Below are positions 9,439 through 18,175 of a DNA stretch of 64,000 nucleotides, piece after piece. Under the pieces are notes generated by a model. It ran no database searches and was not told the origin of the DNA. It was given only the letters and a program-made list of their open reading frames with translations. The stretch is from Roseospirillum parvum. GTDB lineage: Bacteria > Pseudomonadota > Alphaproteobacteria > Rhodospirillales > Rhodospirillaceae. Position 1 is the first letter of the stretch. Every line of letters starts with the position of its first letter. The position numbers and the translations under genes are program-made. The stretch lies in assembly GCF_900100455.1 (NCBI RefSeq), contig NZ_FNCV01000005.1, forward strand, positions 186,001 to 250,000, written 5' to 3'.

Positions 9439-10479
9439 ATGACACCCCACGGTCCCCCCCTTGACCTGACCCACGGCCGGGTCGAGATGAGCCACGGCGC
9501 CGGCGGCCGGGCCATGGCGCAACTGATCGACCAGTTGTTCGCCGCCGCCTTCGCCAACCCGCTGCTGGCCCAGGGCAACGATCAGGCGGTGTTCACCCCG
9601 CCGCCCGGCCGGCTGGCCCTGGCCACCGATACCTACGTCATCCGGCCGCGCCGCTTCCCCGGCGGCGACATCGGCAGTCTGGCGGTGCACGGCACGGTCA
9701 ACGATCTGGCCATGGGCGGCGCCGAGCCCCTGTACCTGACCGCCGGCTTCGTGCTCGAGGAAGGGCTGCCGCTGGGCGAGTTGGCGGCGATCGTCAAAAG
9801 CATGGCCGCCGCTGCCTCGGCCGCCGGGGTGGCCATCGTCACCGGCGACACCAAGGTGGTGGAGCACGGCCACGGCGACGGGGTCTACATCAACACCGCC
9901 GGCCTCGGGGTGATCCGCGATCCGGGGCTCGATCTGTCCGGGGCCAACGCCCGGCCCGGCGACGCGGTGCTGGTCAGCGGCACCCTGGGCGACCACGGCA
10001 TGGCGGTGATGGCCGAGCGCGAGGGGCTGGCCTTCGATCCGCCGCTGCTTTCGGACAGCGCGCCGCTGGGTGGGCTGGTCGCCGCCCTGCTCGCCGCCGT
10101 GCCCGAGACCCGCACCCTGCGCGACCCGACCCGGGGCGGGCTGGCCGCCACCCTGAACGAGCTGGCCGCGCAATCGGGCGTCGGCATGGTGCTGGAGGAG
10201 GCCGCCCTGCCCATCCGCCCGGGGGTGCGCGGGGCCTGCGAGCTGCTCGGCATCGAGCCGGTGAACGTGGCCAACGAGGGCAAGCTGGTCGCCATCGTCC
10301 CGGCTGCGCGTGCCGAGGCCGCCCTGGCCGCCTTGAAGGCCCATCCGCTGGGCCGGGAGGCCGCCCTGATCGGCCACGTCACCGACGACGCGGCGCGCCG
10401 GGTGGAGATGGTCACCACCCTGGGCGGCCGCCGCGTCATCGACTGGCTGGCCGGCGAACAGTTGCCGCGCATTTGCTGA
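9439..10479 (+). CDS. hypE: Carbamoyl dehydratase HypE
   Basis: 346 residues from ATG 9439; a TTG twelve bases upstream (9427) would add four residues and is less likely. HypE is an ATP-dependent dehydratase of the PurM-like fold that turns the carbamoyl group received from HypF into thiocyanate on its C-terminal cysteine. The protein ends in PRIC, exactly the required C-terminal Cys. GDTKVVEHGHGDGVYINTAG and PTRGGLAATLNELA are typical blocks. Last gene of the hyp run; 115 bp separate it from the next gene. Confidence 0.96.
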   Translation: MTPHGPPLDLTHGRVEMSHGAGGRAMAQLIDQLFAAAFANPLLAQGNDQAVFTPPPGRLALATDTYVIRPRRFPGGDIGSLAVHGTVNDLAMGGAEPLYLTAGFVLEEGLPLGELAAIVKSMAAAASAAGVAIVTGDTKVVEHGHGDGVYINTAGLGVIRDPGLDLSGANARPGDAVLVSGTLGDHGMAVMAEREGLAFDPPLLSDSAPLGGLVAALLAAVPETRTLRDPTRGGLAATLNELAAQSGVGMVLEEAALPIRPGVRGACELLGIEPVNVANEGKLVAIVPAARAEAALAALKAHPLGREAALIGHVTDDAARRVEMVTTLGGRRVIDWLAGEQLPRIC

Positions 10480-10594
10480 GGGGCGGGCTGTTATCGGGCG
10501 CCCCGACTCCCCATGTTGGCGGCGGTGAGTGATCGCGGGCGTGCCCCGTTGCGGCCGCCCGGTGGTTTTTCCTCCCCCGAACGGAGCCCGGACC

Positions 10595-11620
10595 ATGCGC
10601 ACCAAGACCCTGGGCGGCACCGGCCTGCTGGTGTCGGAGATCTGCCTTGGCACCATGACCTTCGGCGGTCGTGGTTTCTGGACCAGCATCGGCACGCTGG
10701 ACCAGTCGGTGGCCGACAGTCTGGTCGCCCGTGCCGTGGACGCGGGCGTCAACTTCATCGACACGGCCGACATCTACTCCGAGGGGCTGGCCGAGGAGAT
10801 CACCGGCCGCGCCCTGAAAAACCTCGGCCGCCCGCGCACCGACATCGTGCTGGCCAGCAAGGTGCTGGGCCCGGTCGGGCCGGGGCCCAACGACGCCGGG
10901 GCCTCGCGCGGGCACATCATGGACGGCATCAAGGCCAGCCTGAAGCGGCTCGGCACCGACTACATCGACCTCTACCAGATCCACGGCACCGACCCGTTGA
11001 CCCCGGTCGAGGAGACGGTGGCGGCGATGGACGACCTGGTGCGCCAGGGACACGTGCGCTACTGGGGGGTCTCCAACTGGGCCGCCTGGCGGGCCATGAA
11101 GGCCCTGGGCATCGCCGATCACACCCAGCGAAGCCGCCCGGCCACCGTGCAGGCCTACTATTCCATCGCCGGGCGCGACCTGGAACGCGAGATCGTCCCC
11201 CTGCTGCAGGCCGAGCGGATGGGCCTGATGGTGTGGAGCCCGCTGGCCGGCGGCCTGCTCTCCGGCAAGTTCAGCCGCGACGGCGGCGGGCCCGAGGGGG
11301 CGCGGCGGGTCGAGTTCGACTTTCCGCCGGTCAACCGCGCGCGGGCCTTCGACTGCATCGAGGTGATGCGCCCCATGGCCGAGGCGCGCGGCGTGTCGGT
11401 GGCCCGCATCGCCCTGGCCTGGCTGCTGCATCGGCCGTGGGTGATGTCGGTGATCGTCGGCGCCAAGACGGTGGAGCAGCTTGACGACAACATCGCCGCC
11501 ACCCAGGTCGAATTGAGCGACGCCGAGATGGCGGCGCTGGACGCGGTCAGCGCCCTGCCGCCGGAATATCCCGGCTGGATGATCGAAACCCAGGCCCGGG
11601 AGCGCCAGGCGAACGGCTGA
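10595..11620 (+). CDS. Aldo/keto reductase
   Basis: 341 residues. An NADPH-dependent (beta/alpha)8 reductase. The catalytic tetrad can be read: Asp and Tyr in FIDTADIYSEG, Lys in LASKVLG, His in YQIHGTD. The C-terminal SVIVGAKTVEQLDDNI is the cofactor-binding block. The start at 10595 (MRTKTLGGTGL) follows GGAGCCCGGACC; longer upstream frames lack homology-like sequence. Substrate unknown. It follows hypE on the same strand but nothing links it to hydrogenase function. Confidence 0.92.
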   Translation: MRTKTLGGTGLLVSEICLGTMTFGGRGFWTSIGTLDQSVADSLVARAVDAGVNFIDTADIYSEGLAEEITGRALKNLGRPRTDIVLASKVLGPVGPGPNDAGASRGHIMDGIKASLKRLGTDYIDLYQIHGTDPLTPVEETVAAMDDLVRQGHVRYWGVSNWAAWRAMKALGIADHTQRSRPATVQAYYSIAGRDLEREIVPLLQAERMGLMVWSPLAGGLLSGKFSRDGGGPEGARRVEFDFPPVNRARAFDCIEVMRPMAEARGVSVARIALAWLLHRPWVMSVIVGAKTVEQLDDNIAATQVELSDAEMAALDAVSALPPEYPGWMIETQARERQANG

Positions 11621-11682
11621 GGCCCGGCGGCGAAGTGCGGCCAACCGCCAACCCGCCCAATCAACCCAGGAGGAGACGAACC

Positions 11683-12105
11683 ATGCCCACACGCAACGCC
11701 CAGGCCCGCTGGACGGGCCCCCTGAAGACCGGCAGCGGGGAGTTGAAAACCGGCTCCGGGCTGATCTCCGGGGCCTATTCCTTTCCCAGCCGGTTCGAGG
11801 ACGGCAGCGGCACCACCCCCGAGGAGTTGATCGCCGCCGCCCATGCCGGCTGCTATGCCATGGCCTTTTCCGCCCTGTTGGGCGAAGCCGGACACACCCC
11901 GGACCATATCGACGCCGAGGCCCGGGTCACCCTCTCCGAGGTCGACGGCAAGCCGACCATCACCAAGGTGCACCTTGAGGTAAGCGGCTCGGTGCCCGGC
12001 CTGGACGCCGCCGGGTTCCAGGAGCAGGCCGAGGTGGCCAAGGCCTTCTGCCCGGTCTCCCGCGCCCTGGCCGGGGTCGAGATCACCCTGGAGGTGGTTG
12101 CCTGA
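11683..12105 (+). CDS. OsmC/Ohr-family thiol peroxidase-like protein
   Basis: 140 residues. OsmC-family proteins reduce organic or inorganic hydroperoxides with a two-cysteine active site. The two cysteines are visible in AAHAGCYAMAFS and AFCPVSRAL. The ATG at 11683 is preceded by a strong AGGAGGAGA ribosome site at 11668-11676, so I prefer it to the GTG at 11635. It is 62 bp after the aldo/keto reductase, and co-transcription is plausible. It is the last gene before the genomic island. Confidence 0.92.
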   Translation: MPTRNAQARWTGPLKTGSGELKTGSGLISGAYSFPSRFEDGSGTTPEELIAAAHAGCYAMAFSALLGEAGHTPDHIDAEARVTLSEVDGKPTITKVHLEVSGSVPGLDAAGFQEQAEVAKAFCPVSRALAGVEITLEVVA

Positions 12106-12196
12106 GGGGGGCGCTTCGGGACCCTGCCGCCGCGCGCCGTGTTTCCCCTCCAGGCCGACAGGAAACCTTGTCAGCCGCTTGTCCTGGCGGGGGGGC

Positions 12197-12243
12197 TGGT
12201 GCCGGCAGCAGGGTTCGAACCCGCGACCCCCTGATTACAAATC
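12197..12243. repeat. Left attachment repeat: displaced 3' end of tRNA-Thr
   Basis: 47 bp identical to 20620-20666. It covers the CCA end, acceptor 3' strand, T arm, variable loop and 3' anticodon stem of tRNA-Thr on the minus strand. Identity stops at 12244 (T here, A at 20667). No 5' half follows, so this is not a functional tRNA but the displaced copy left by site-specific integration. Confidence 0.9.
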
Positions 12244-12276
12244 TTTTCTGACGCACTATCTTGGTTTGCGCTTAGT

Positions 12277-12306
12277 TTGCATAGATCGTCATAGAGCACT
12301 GATAAT
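12277..12306 (+). promoter_or_regulatory. Candidate integrase promoter
   Basis: TTGCAT at 12277-12282 and GATAAT at 12301-12306 with an 18-bp spacer, a good sigma-70 match in a short AT-rich stretch. It lies between the left attachment repeat and the integrase gene. The GCTTCCCC copies at 12364-12392 fall in the leader it would produce. Confidence 0.45.
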
Positions 12307-12363
12307 TAAGCGTTTATATGCGCACTCTTTGCGCCACTGCCTCTCGGTGGTACGCTGGAATTC

Positions 12364-12392
12364 GCTTCCCCGTGCTTCCCCAGCGCTTCCCC
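12364..12392 (+). repeat. Three GCTTCCCC direct repeats, left end of island
   Basis: GCTTCCCC occurs at 12364-12371, 12374-12381 and 12385-12392, spaced 10 and 11 bp, about one helical turn. The same octamer is clustered near the right end. The arrangement resembles arm-type integrase binding sites. Being just upstream of the integrase start, bound integrase could also repress its own gene. Confidence 0.5.
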
Positions 12393-12401
12393 GAGGTTCC
12401 C

Positions 12402-13553
12402 ATGCCCAAGCTCACCAAGCGCTACATCGACGCCCTGGCGCCGACCGGCCGCGACCAGATCATCTTCGATGACGAACTGCCGCGCTTCGGTCTGCGCCTG
12501 AAGCCATCGGGGGCCAAGAGCTTCGTTCTTCGTTACCGGCACGAGGGGCGCAACCGCAGCTTCACCATTGCCCCCTATGGCGTGATGACCCCGGACGAGG
12601 CGCGCAAGCAGGCCCGTAAGGTACTGGCCGATGTGGAGCGCGGGCTTGATCCTTCCGGGGCGCGCCGGATGGATCGTGAGGCGCCGACGCTGAAAGACCT
12701 CGCCGCCGATTACCTGGAGCGCCACGCCATTCCCAACAAGCGGCCGGCCTCGGTGCAGGGCGACCGCAGCCTGTTGGACCGTCACATTCTGCCGGCCCTG
12801 GGTCACCACAAGGTGCGCGACATCTCCCGCCGCGATCTGGAGCGCCTGCACCTGGGCTTGAAGGGCACGCCTTATCAGGCCAACCGGGTTCTGGCCTTGC
12901 TGTCGAAGATGTTCTCGCTGGCCGAGGCGTGGCAGTGGCGGGCCGACAACCCGGCGCGGGGCATTCCCAAGTTCGCGGAAGAGAAGCGCGACCGCTGGCT
13001 GAACGATGCCGAGTTGGACCGGCTGCTGACGGCGCTGGACGCCAGCCCCAACCGTCGGGCCGCCATGGCAATCCGGCTGCTGGTGCTGACCGGGGCACGG
13101 CGGGGCGAGGTGCTGGCCGCCACCTGGGATCAGTTCGACCTGGAGCGCGGCGTGTGGACCAAGCCCAGCGCCCACACCAAACAGCGCACCGAGCATGTCC
13201 CCCTGTCCAGCGAGGCCATGGCGCTGTTGCGGGACTGGCGAGCCGAGGCGGGGGCGGAGAGCCCCTACCTGTTCCCCGGCGATACGGCGGGCAAGCCGTT
13301 GCAAGAGTTGAAGCGGGCGTGGGGGCACATCTGCCGGGACGCGGGGTTGGAGGGTGTGCGCCTTCATGACCTGCGGCACACCTACGCCTCGCACTTGGTG
13401 TCCTCAGGCCTCAGCCTCGCCATCGTCGGCCGCCTCCTGGGCCACACCCAGGCCCAAACCACCCACCGCTACGCCCACTTGGCCGATGGGGCGCTGCGGG
13501 CGGCGACGGAGGTGTTTGCGGGGAAGGTGGGGAAGAACCCGAAAAAATCATAA
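12402..13553 (+). CDS. int: Tyrosine recombinase / site-specific integrase
   Basis: 383 residues, the size of P4/tRNA-type integrases. The N-terminal arm-binding domain (DUF4102-like, LTKRYIDAL...[19 protein letters not shown]) is followed by a core-binding domain near residues 95-185 and the catalytic domain. Catalytic residues can be read: R233 in TGARRGE, K260, H322 and R325 in [11 protein letters not shown]348 in LLGH, and nucleophile Y357 in THRYAH. All six are intact, so the enzyme should work. Start chosen at MPKLTKR (12402); an in-frame extension to 12318 would run through the GCTTCCCC repeats. Confidence 0.95.
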   Translation: MPKLTKRYIDALAPTGRDQIIFDDELPRFGLRLKPSGAKSFVLRYRHEGRNRSFTIAPYGVMTPDEARKQARKVLADVERGLDPSGARRMDREAPTLKDLAADYLERHAIPNKRPASVQGDRSLLDRHILPALGHHKVRDISRRDLERLHLGLKGTPYQANRVLALLSKMFSLAEAWQWRADNPARGIPKFAEEKRDRWLNDAELDRLLTALDASPNRRAAMAIRLLVLTGARRGEVLAATWDQFDLERGVWTKPSAHTKQRTEHVPLSSEAMALLRDWRAEAGAESPYLFPGDTAGKPLQELKRAWGHICRDAGLEGVRLHDLRHTYASHLVSSGLSLAIVGRLLGHTQAQTTHRYAHLADGALRAATEVFAGKVGKNPKKS

Positions 13554-14601
13554 CCTGCACGCTGCAGGCCAAAGCCTACTTTGTCTTCCTTGCGCCACGG
13601 GATCGAAGCCGAAGGCCGAGACGCCGCAAGGCGGCTCGGTTCACGAGAGCGCGGCGCGGGGCGTTTACGCCGCGCGGGCGCTACCATGTTCGCGGAGAAG
13701 CTGCCGCCCCAATAATCCAAGAGCGCGTAAACTCCGGCAACGACAGCTTTGCGCCCACTCCGGTCGTTCGCATTTTCTCGACGTAGTCCTGAAAGCTGCC
13801 CTTTTCTGCACCTGATCGAACACTCATGAAGAGGGGAATCTGCTTCGCTATCGCATGATTATTGACGAAAAACGCATCGTATTCGGCGCTGGCGCGCTAA
13901 GATGGCATCAACAACCGTTATGATTGTAAGCCGGCTCGGCAAAATGACCCCCAATGGGCAGGGCGTCATTCCGCATAACATATCGAGATTTATTGGTTTC
14001 TTCGCCAGCGATAGGGGTCAAGGGGGCTCCGATCCAGGGGTCAATCGCCGCGCCGATTTCCAGTCGGGCGACGATGATGCTGTTATGGACGCTATCAATA
14101 CGCGATTTCGCCTACCGGATGCGCCGAAATCGGGCTATCCTGTCGTCCGTTAGGGGCGGATCGGCCGCTCAAATGGGAAATGTCGGCCAAAAATCCGCCG
14201 ACCGCTGTCTGGACGACTCCGGCCACCTCTCGGGACGGTTCCGAAACCCCGGTTTCAGCGAAGCTGGTGCAAACGATTCCTAGAAAAACAACTTGCCTTT
14301 TCATGGAAGTGCGGTTTACTTAGGTGTTATAGGTGTATGCGTTTAAGCAATCAGTCCCTCATGTGGATCTGCCGCTGCTTTGGGGGAAGGAAAGTGTAAC
14401 GACATGTGCCTTCACGGCGTGCTCCCGTGAGGGCATGATCATAAAGAACACTCTCTTGGCTTTGATTTGGTCGCTTATATTTGTGGTTTGTTTTTGGTCA
14501 AAAAAATGAAATTTATATTTCACCAATATCAGCGAGGCAGAGAAGTAAGGGTATTCTTTTATCAATACTTGTGAGGGCGTCCGGATATCAGGGGGAATGA
14601 C
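13554..14601. other. Island spacer between integrase and AT-rich cassette
   Basis: 1048 bp without a convincing intact gene. GC content falls from left to right. A 71-codon open stretch on the minus strand (13681-13896) reads like protein but lacks a proper start. Around 13940-14060 the motif TGACCCC or its complement appears three times (AAAATGACCCCC, AGGGGTCAAGGG, AGGGGTCAAT), which recalls terminal repeats of IS21-type elements, though I cannot confirm this. At 14507-14522 TGAAAT-TTAT-ATTTCA is a possible operator about 80 bp before the first cassette gene. Confidence 0.5.
13681..13896 (-). pseudogene. Possible gene remnant, unknown
   Basis: The minus strand between stops at 13899-13897 and 13683-13681 is open for 71 codons and reads EYDAFFVNNHAIAKQIP, then SFQDYVEKMRTTGVGAKLSL. 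The composition is protein-like, unlike the shadow frames nearby. There is no start codon at its beginning; an internal ATG would give 48 residues. It may be the tail of a gene lost when the island was rearranged. I recognise no family. Confidence 0.3.
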
Positions 14602-15492
14602 ATGGTCACATCTCTTTCCACGTACTTCGAAAATCAGCCAAAAATCGTAGATCAAAATCTCAAGATTGAAGTATTTGGCTTGCAGGTTCGTTGTGCACCT
14701 TGGCCTTTTCCAGACGAATTCAAAATTGAGTATGCGAAGCTGTTTTATACAAGAATATATGAAATCATGCTTGATGCTGGGCTGCCGAGAAGTTCTCTGA
14801 GTTTCACTGATCCGCAGTCGGCTGCGCATATCAATAAGTTAAGAGGTGATGCTTCTCTTGGTTGGTTTGGGATGTCTAGTAAGGTCCCTGGCAAAGAATT
14901 TGGGATTACTGTTTCTGATGAAGTGTTGCAAATTCGGTGTGATGGTCTGCGATTGGAATCGCTAGTGAGTCTATCGGAACGGATTTTTTCTAGAATTACG
15001 GCGGCTTGGTGTTCAGAGGATCTGGCGAAGCCGACATTTCTGCTGAATCGGGCTCATACAATTGACTTTTACTTTGATTTCAATCTTCGAGTTGGCAATC
15101 ATAAAATACAAAAAAGAAAAATGAAAAATTATGAGCTGCTTTCAGAGGCATTTTCTCTTGATAAGAAAATTCAATCAGAGGGGAAGCTTGACGTAAGCCA
15201 TGCTATTCCTATCATTGGAGTGGATCAGTACATTAGAATGGATTTCAGGCAGCATGCTTTAAAAGAAATAGACGGTTTTCCTTTTAATACAATAATTAGT
15301 ATAGAGGCGCCATACAATGAGCAAAATTCAATAATAAGTGTAAATTCTTCCTTGAGAATGGAGGATGAGTTTGGCTTTGATCTCTCTTCAGGGTTGAATT
15401 GGGAGACCGCATTTGTTTCCTTTTTCCGGGATATCATACTGAAAAGATTCCTGGAGAACTTTTTCTGTTCCACCGAGTTTTTGTCAATTTGA
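14602..15492 (+). CDS. Unknown protein, first gene of AT-rich island cassette
   Basis: 296 residues, not recognised. Base composition is far more AT-rich than the surroundings: 60-base lines starting at 14701 and 15121 contain about 33% G+C against well over 60% in the host. The start ATG at 14602 follows AGGGGGA, a good ribosome site. No signal peptide or membrane segment is seen. The protein looks soluble, mixed alpha/beta, with few cysteines and an aromatic-rich C-terminus (SFFRDIILKRFLENFF). The next gene starts 21 bp after its stop, so the two form one unit. Recent transfer is likely. Confidence 0.8.
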   Translation: MVTSLSTYFENQPKIVDQNLKIEVFGLQVRCAPWPFPDEFKIEYAKLFYTRIYEIMLDAGLPRSSLSFTDPQSAAHINKLRGDASLGWFGMSSKVPGKEFGITVSDEVLQIRCDGLRLESLVSLSERIFSRITAAWCSEDLAKPTFLLNRAHTIDFYFDFNLRVGNHKIQKRKMKNYELLSEAFSLDKKIQSEGKLDVSHAIPIIGVDQYIRMDFRQHALKEIDGFPFNTIISIEAPYNEQNSIISVNSSLRMEDEFGFDLSSGLNWETAFVSFFRDIILKRFLENFFCSTEFLSI

Positions 15493-15513
15493 TGACTTGT
15501 ATGGCAGTTAACT

Positions 15514-16218
15514 ATGTCAAGATATATAAGAAGAAATATTGGTGAAGGTAGTACGCTAGTTTCTATCATTAGAAACAAGTGGCTGCAATCCGGTATCGCG
15601 GGTATTCCATTTGCTGGAGGGCCCGCTCAGGCCTTCCTTTCTAACGTTGTTCATGAGATCGACCAAAAAAATTGGAACATTTATTGGGAGAGTGTCGAGA
15701 GCTGTATTGAAGATCTTCAAAAAGAAAAAATAGATATAGAATATTTTTCATCTGAAGATTTCCTGAAAAGAATTCGACAGATTTATCGTGAAGTTGTGAC
15801 GGGAACTGATAAAACAAAATTAGTGTACTTGAGAAACTATCTTTTGGCGTCGGCGTCCACTCAAGAGCTTGATGCCACATGGAAGGATATTTTCTTTGAT
15901 CATTTAAAAAGCATGACGGGTTCGCATCTGATAATTTTGCGCTTTTTTTACAATACGCAAAACAGTCTATCATTAAGAGACAGGTTTCAGCTCAAGCAGA
16001 GAATAGCCAACAGTCCTATCATTCTTGAGTCAGTCTGTAAAGAAATCGAAAGTGCTGATAAGATTCTGGTTGAGATGCTGGTTGCAGATTTGTGTGCCCG
16101 TGGGCTTCTCGCCTTGTGGCTGGGTGATGAACTGATGCCGAGGGGATGGAGCATCACAGATTCGGGATTGAGACTCATGCGGTTTCTCTTGGTTTTCCAG
16201 GCCGACGAGACCGCTTAA
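15514..16218 (+). CDS. Unknown helical protein, second gene of AT-rich cassette
   Basis: 234 residues, not recognised by name. The N-terminus has a hydrophobic, Gly/Pro-containing segment (SGIAGIPFAGGPAQAFLSNVV, residues 26-46), then a long run predicted as helical with charged residues (ESVESCIEDLQKEKIDIEYF, SEDFLKRIRQIYREV). The C-terminus (LVADLCARGLLALW, then WSITDSGLRLMRFLLVF) has the spacing of a winged helix with a beta hairpin. This order, a Gly-rich hydrophobic start, a helical middle and a winged-helix-like end, occurs in several uncharacterised proteins of defence islands; that comparison is from memory. The stop lies within about 20 bp of the jump back to high GC. Confidence 0.75.
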   Translation: MSRYIRRNIGEGSTLVSIIRNKWLQSGIAGIPFAGGPAQAFLSNVVHEIDQKNWNIYWESVESCIEDLQKEKIDIEYFSSEDFLKRIRQIYREVVTGTDKTKLVYLRNYLLASASTQELDATWKDIFFDHLKSMTGSHLIILRFFYNTQNSLSLRDRFQLKQRIANSPIILESVCKEIESADKILVEMLVADLCARGLLALWLGDELMPRGWSITDSGLRLMRFLLVFQADETA

Positions 16219-16335
16219 GAAACAGCGCGGAAAAACGGCCGCTCGGACCGCTCGCGGGGCCTGGGTCGGCGCGGGGGTGGCGAGGGCCAGGGTCACGGCC
16301 ATCGCGCCACCCATCAGGGGGGCAAGGGATCGCAT
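16219..16335 (-). pseudogene. Truncated 5' end of an exported-protein gene
   Basis: From an ATG at 16335 the minus strand reads MRSLAPLMGGAMAVTLALAT then PAPTQA, a clear signal-peptide pattern with an A-x-A-like cleavage site, in GC-rich DNA. The frame then runs straight into the AT-rich cassette near 16200, where composition changes and the reading becomes the antisense of the cassette gene. It may be an older island gene cut when the cassette arrived. Too short for a family name. Confidence 0.35.
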
Positions 16336-16748
16336 CGGATGCGCCGCTGTTTCGGGACAGAGGCCCCCTGTCTAAGCCACCCACGGTTGAAGTATGATGA
16401 CGACTCCGTGATGAATGTCTGACAGCCGATCCGGACTGCGCCCGGCGTCCCTCAGGCCAGGCTTGCAAGCTACCGGTCGATGCGCGCTTCCGTGTCAACG
16501 CCGTTTGAATTTTCCCCATTATATCATGGCCCCGAATGAGCAGGTGGTGATCGGCTTTGGGGCAAAACCTTTCGCGAATCAGGTTCGGGTGAATGTCCGC
16601 TTCATTGCCTTGACACCTGAAACCAAACCGTCCCCTTCCGGCCCAACCCGGCCGGAAAGAAAATGCCGTTGACCTTCACCCTGAAAACCGGTCCACGCGG
16701 AGGGTGGGTTTCCCGTAGCATCCCAGAAGCGGGGGGAAGGTCATCATC
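16219..16748. other. GC-rich spacer between cassette and IS3 remnant
   Basis: 530 bp. It holds the signal-peptide remnant described above, then no supported gene. A short inverted repeat TCCGGCC-N5-GGCCGGA lies near 16637-16655. The part just before the IS orfA (about 16670-16748) may contain the left end of that element, but I could not pick out a convincing terminal inverted repeat. Confidence 0.5.
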
Positions 16749-16980
16749 ATGAAGCGCGTCAGGTTCAAGGAAGGGCAGATCATCGCCATCCTGAAGGAGG
16801 CGGAGGCCGGGGAGATGGTCGCCAACGCGGTCTGCCGCAAGCACGGCGTCAGCGAGCAAACGTTCTACCGCTGGAAATCCAAGTTTGGCGGGATGGGGGG
16901 GGCGACGCCAAGCGGCTGAAGGCCATGGAGGAGGAGAGCCGGCGCCTGAAGACGCTGATCGCCGACCTGACACACGACAG
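16749..16980 (+). mobile_element. IS3-family transposase OrfA remnant, frameshifted and truncated
   Basis: The ATG at 16749 gives MKRVRFKEGQIIAILKEAE, then VCRKHGVSEQTFYRWKSKFG, the helix-turn-helix of IS3/IS407-type OrfA. The frame then reaches a run of seven G (16895-16901) and ends at a stop within eight codons. One G fewer would restore GDAKRLKAMEEESRRLKTLI, the expected leucine-zipper-like continuation. After about 16980 the match is lost and no OrfB is present. The fragment cannot transpose. It lies against the 3' end of the rep gene. Confidence 0.8.
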
Positions 16981-17020
16981 GATTGGGGGCTTTGAGCAAT
17001 TGGCCTTGAAGGCTAAACCG

Positions 17021-18175
17021 CTACAGCGGTTTCGGCCCGACGAAATACAACCGCGCCCTGGCCCGGGCAATCGCTGCGGTCACATGGCTGCCTCCGCCCT
17101 CTATCCCCGCTTTCAGGCGCTCGGCGGCGAGGGTGGGGAGGTGGGTGGTTATGGCCTCGTCGCTCAGGCCTTCGGCCACCCCAAGGCCAATGCCGATGCC
17201 CTGGAGCAGCTTCACGTAACGCTCAATCGCCTCGGCGCGCTCGATCTGTTGCACCTGCCCCGGCGTAAGGCCAGAGCGCAAGGCGGTCAGGTCGCCGCCG
17301 GCCACCTCTTGCGCCGCCTGCCACAGCGGGTGGAGGGCTTGGCGGGTCACGTTGCCGTCGCGCTGATGGTCGGCCAGGTAACGGACCTCTTGCAGCGCGT
17401 TGGCGATCACATCCCCGATGCCAGCCTCGAAGTCGGCGAAGGTGCGCAGTTGGTACTTGTCGCGCAGTTCCTTCTTGCCGGCCCGCACTTCGACCCGCCA
17501 GACCTCCAGCGCCGGGTCGCGGCGATCCACGCCCCACGCCTCGAACCAGAAGCCCTTCTGCCGGGCGATGGCCTCCCGCCGCTTGTCGTACAGGATCACC
17601 TGCCGGCCCGGTTGCTTGCCGATGGTGACGGACTCCAGCCGCCGTCCCCGCACCACGGCGGCCGGCTGATTGCGGTCAGTCGGCACGGCGCGGCGGTCGC
17701 CCCAATGGGGCTGAACCTTGGTGTGGGCGTGGGCCACGAACTGGTCCAGGCGGGGCTCGAAACACCGCGTCCGGAAGTCCATGGCGAAGTCCACCCGGTT
17801 CAGGCTGTGGTCGCTGATCCGGGCGCCCATGGCGGCCAACTCGCTGAACAGGTGATCCCGCGTGCCGGCATGACCCAGGGCAAGAAGCGTCGTCGCCCGG
17901 GGCGAGGCGAAGATGTTCCATTCGCGGGTGTCGGGGTTGGCCTTGACCATCCACTTGGCTCCCAGCGGCCCGGTGTCGCAAACGTAGGCATAGCCGCCCC
18001 GCATGCCGTGTCCGGCCACGTGCATGTCCACCGTGCCGAGGCGGGCCAGGGTCGGTTCCTGGCTCTCCTGGGCACGGTCGCGGGCCTCCTTCAGGGTTTC
18101 CAGCGCTTCGTCCGGCAGGGCGCCGGCAAAGGCCACGTCCAGGGTATCGAAGCCGGCGTGTAGGCGTTCGATCAT
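17021..18175 (-). CDS. Replication initiation (Rep)-like protein
   Basis: 384 residues. The centre resembles the replication-initiation-factor (Rep_trans) group of rolling-circle initiators: LNRVDFAMDF (residues 125-134), VILYDKRREA near 203 and LEVWRVEVRAGKKEL near 225 match the usual RxDxxxD, YxK and RxE blocks. I could not assign the catalytic tyrosine with confidence. The ATG at 18175 follows AAGGAG. A hairpin with perfect 10-bp arms lies about 30 bp upstream, a candidate nick site. A 7-bp-armed hairpin (17015-17032) overlaps the stop codon. It suggests the island replicates when excised, or derives from a plasmid. Confidence 0.65.
   Translation of the reverse strand: MIERLHAGFDTLDVAFAGALPDEALETLKEARDRAQESQEPTLARLGTVDMHVAGHGMRGGYAYVCDTGPLGAKWMVKANPDTREWNIFASPRATTLLALGHAGTRDHLFSELAAMGARISDHSLNRVDFAMDFRTRCFEPRLDQFVAHAHTKVQPHWGDRRAVPTDRNQPAAVVRGRRLESVTIGKQPGRQVILYDKRREAIARQKGFWFEAWGVDRRDPALEVWRVEVRAGKKELRDKYQLRTFADFEAGIGDVIANALQEVRYLADHQRDGNVTRQALHPLWQAAQEVAGGDLTALRSGLTPGQVQQIERAEAIERYVKLLQGIGIGLGVAEGLSDEAITTHLPTLAAERLKAGIEGGGSHVTAAIARARARLYFVGPKPL

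Noticed and set aside
12197-12243. A second tRNA-Thr gene at the left end of the island
   Set aside because: Only the 3' 47 nt match. The sequence beyond 12243 has no 5' half, so it is the displaced attachment copy.
13902-14153. 83-codon plus-strand gene
   Set aside because: No ribosome site or recognisable motif; it crosses the repeated TGACCCC motifs that look like IS debris.
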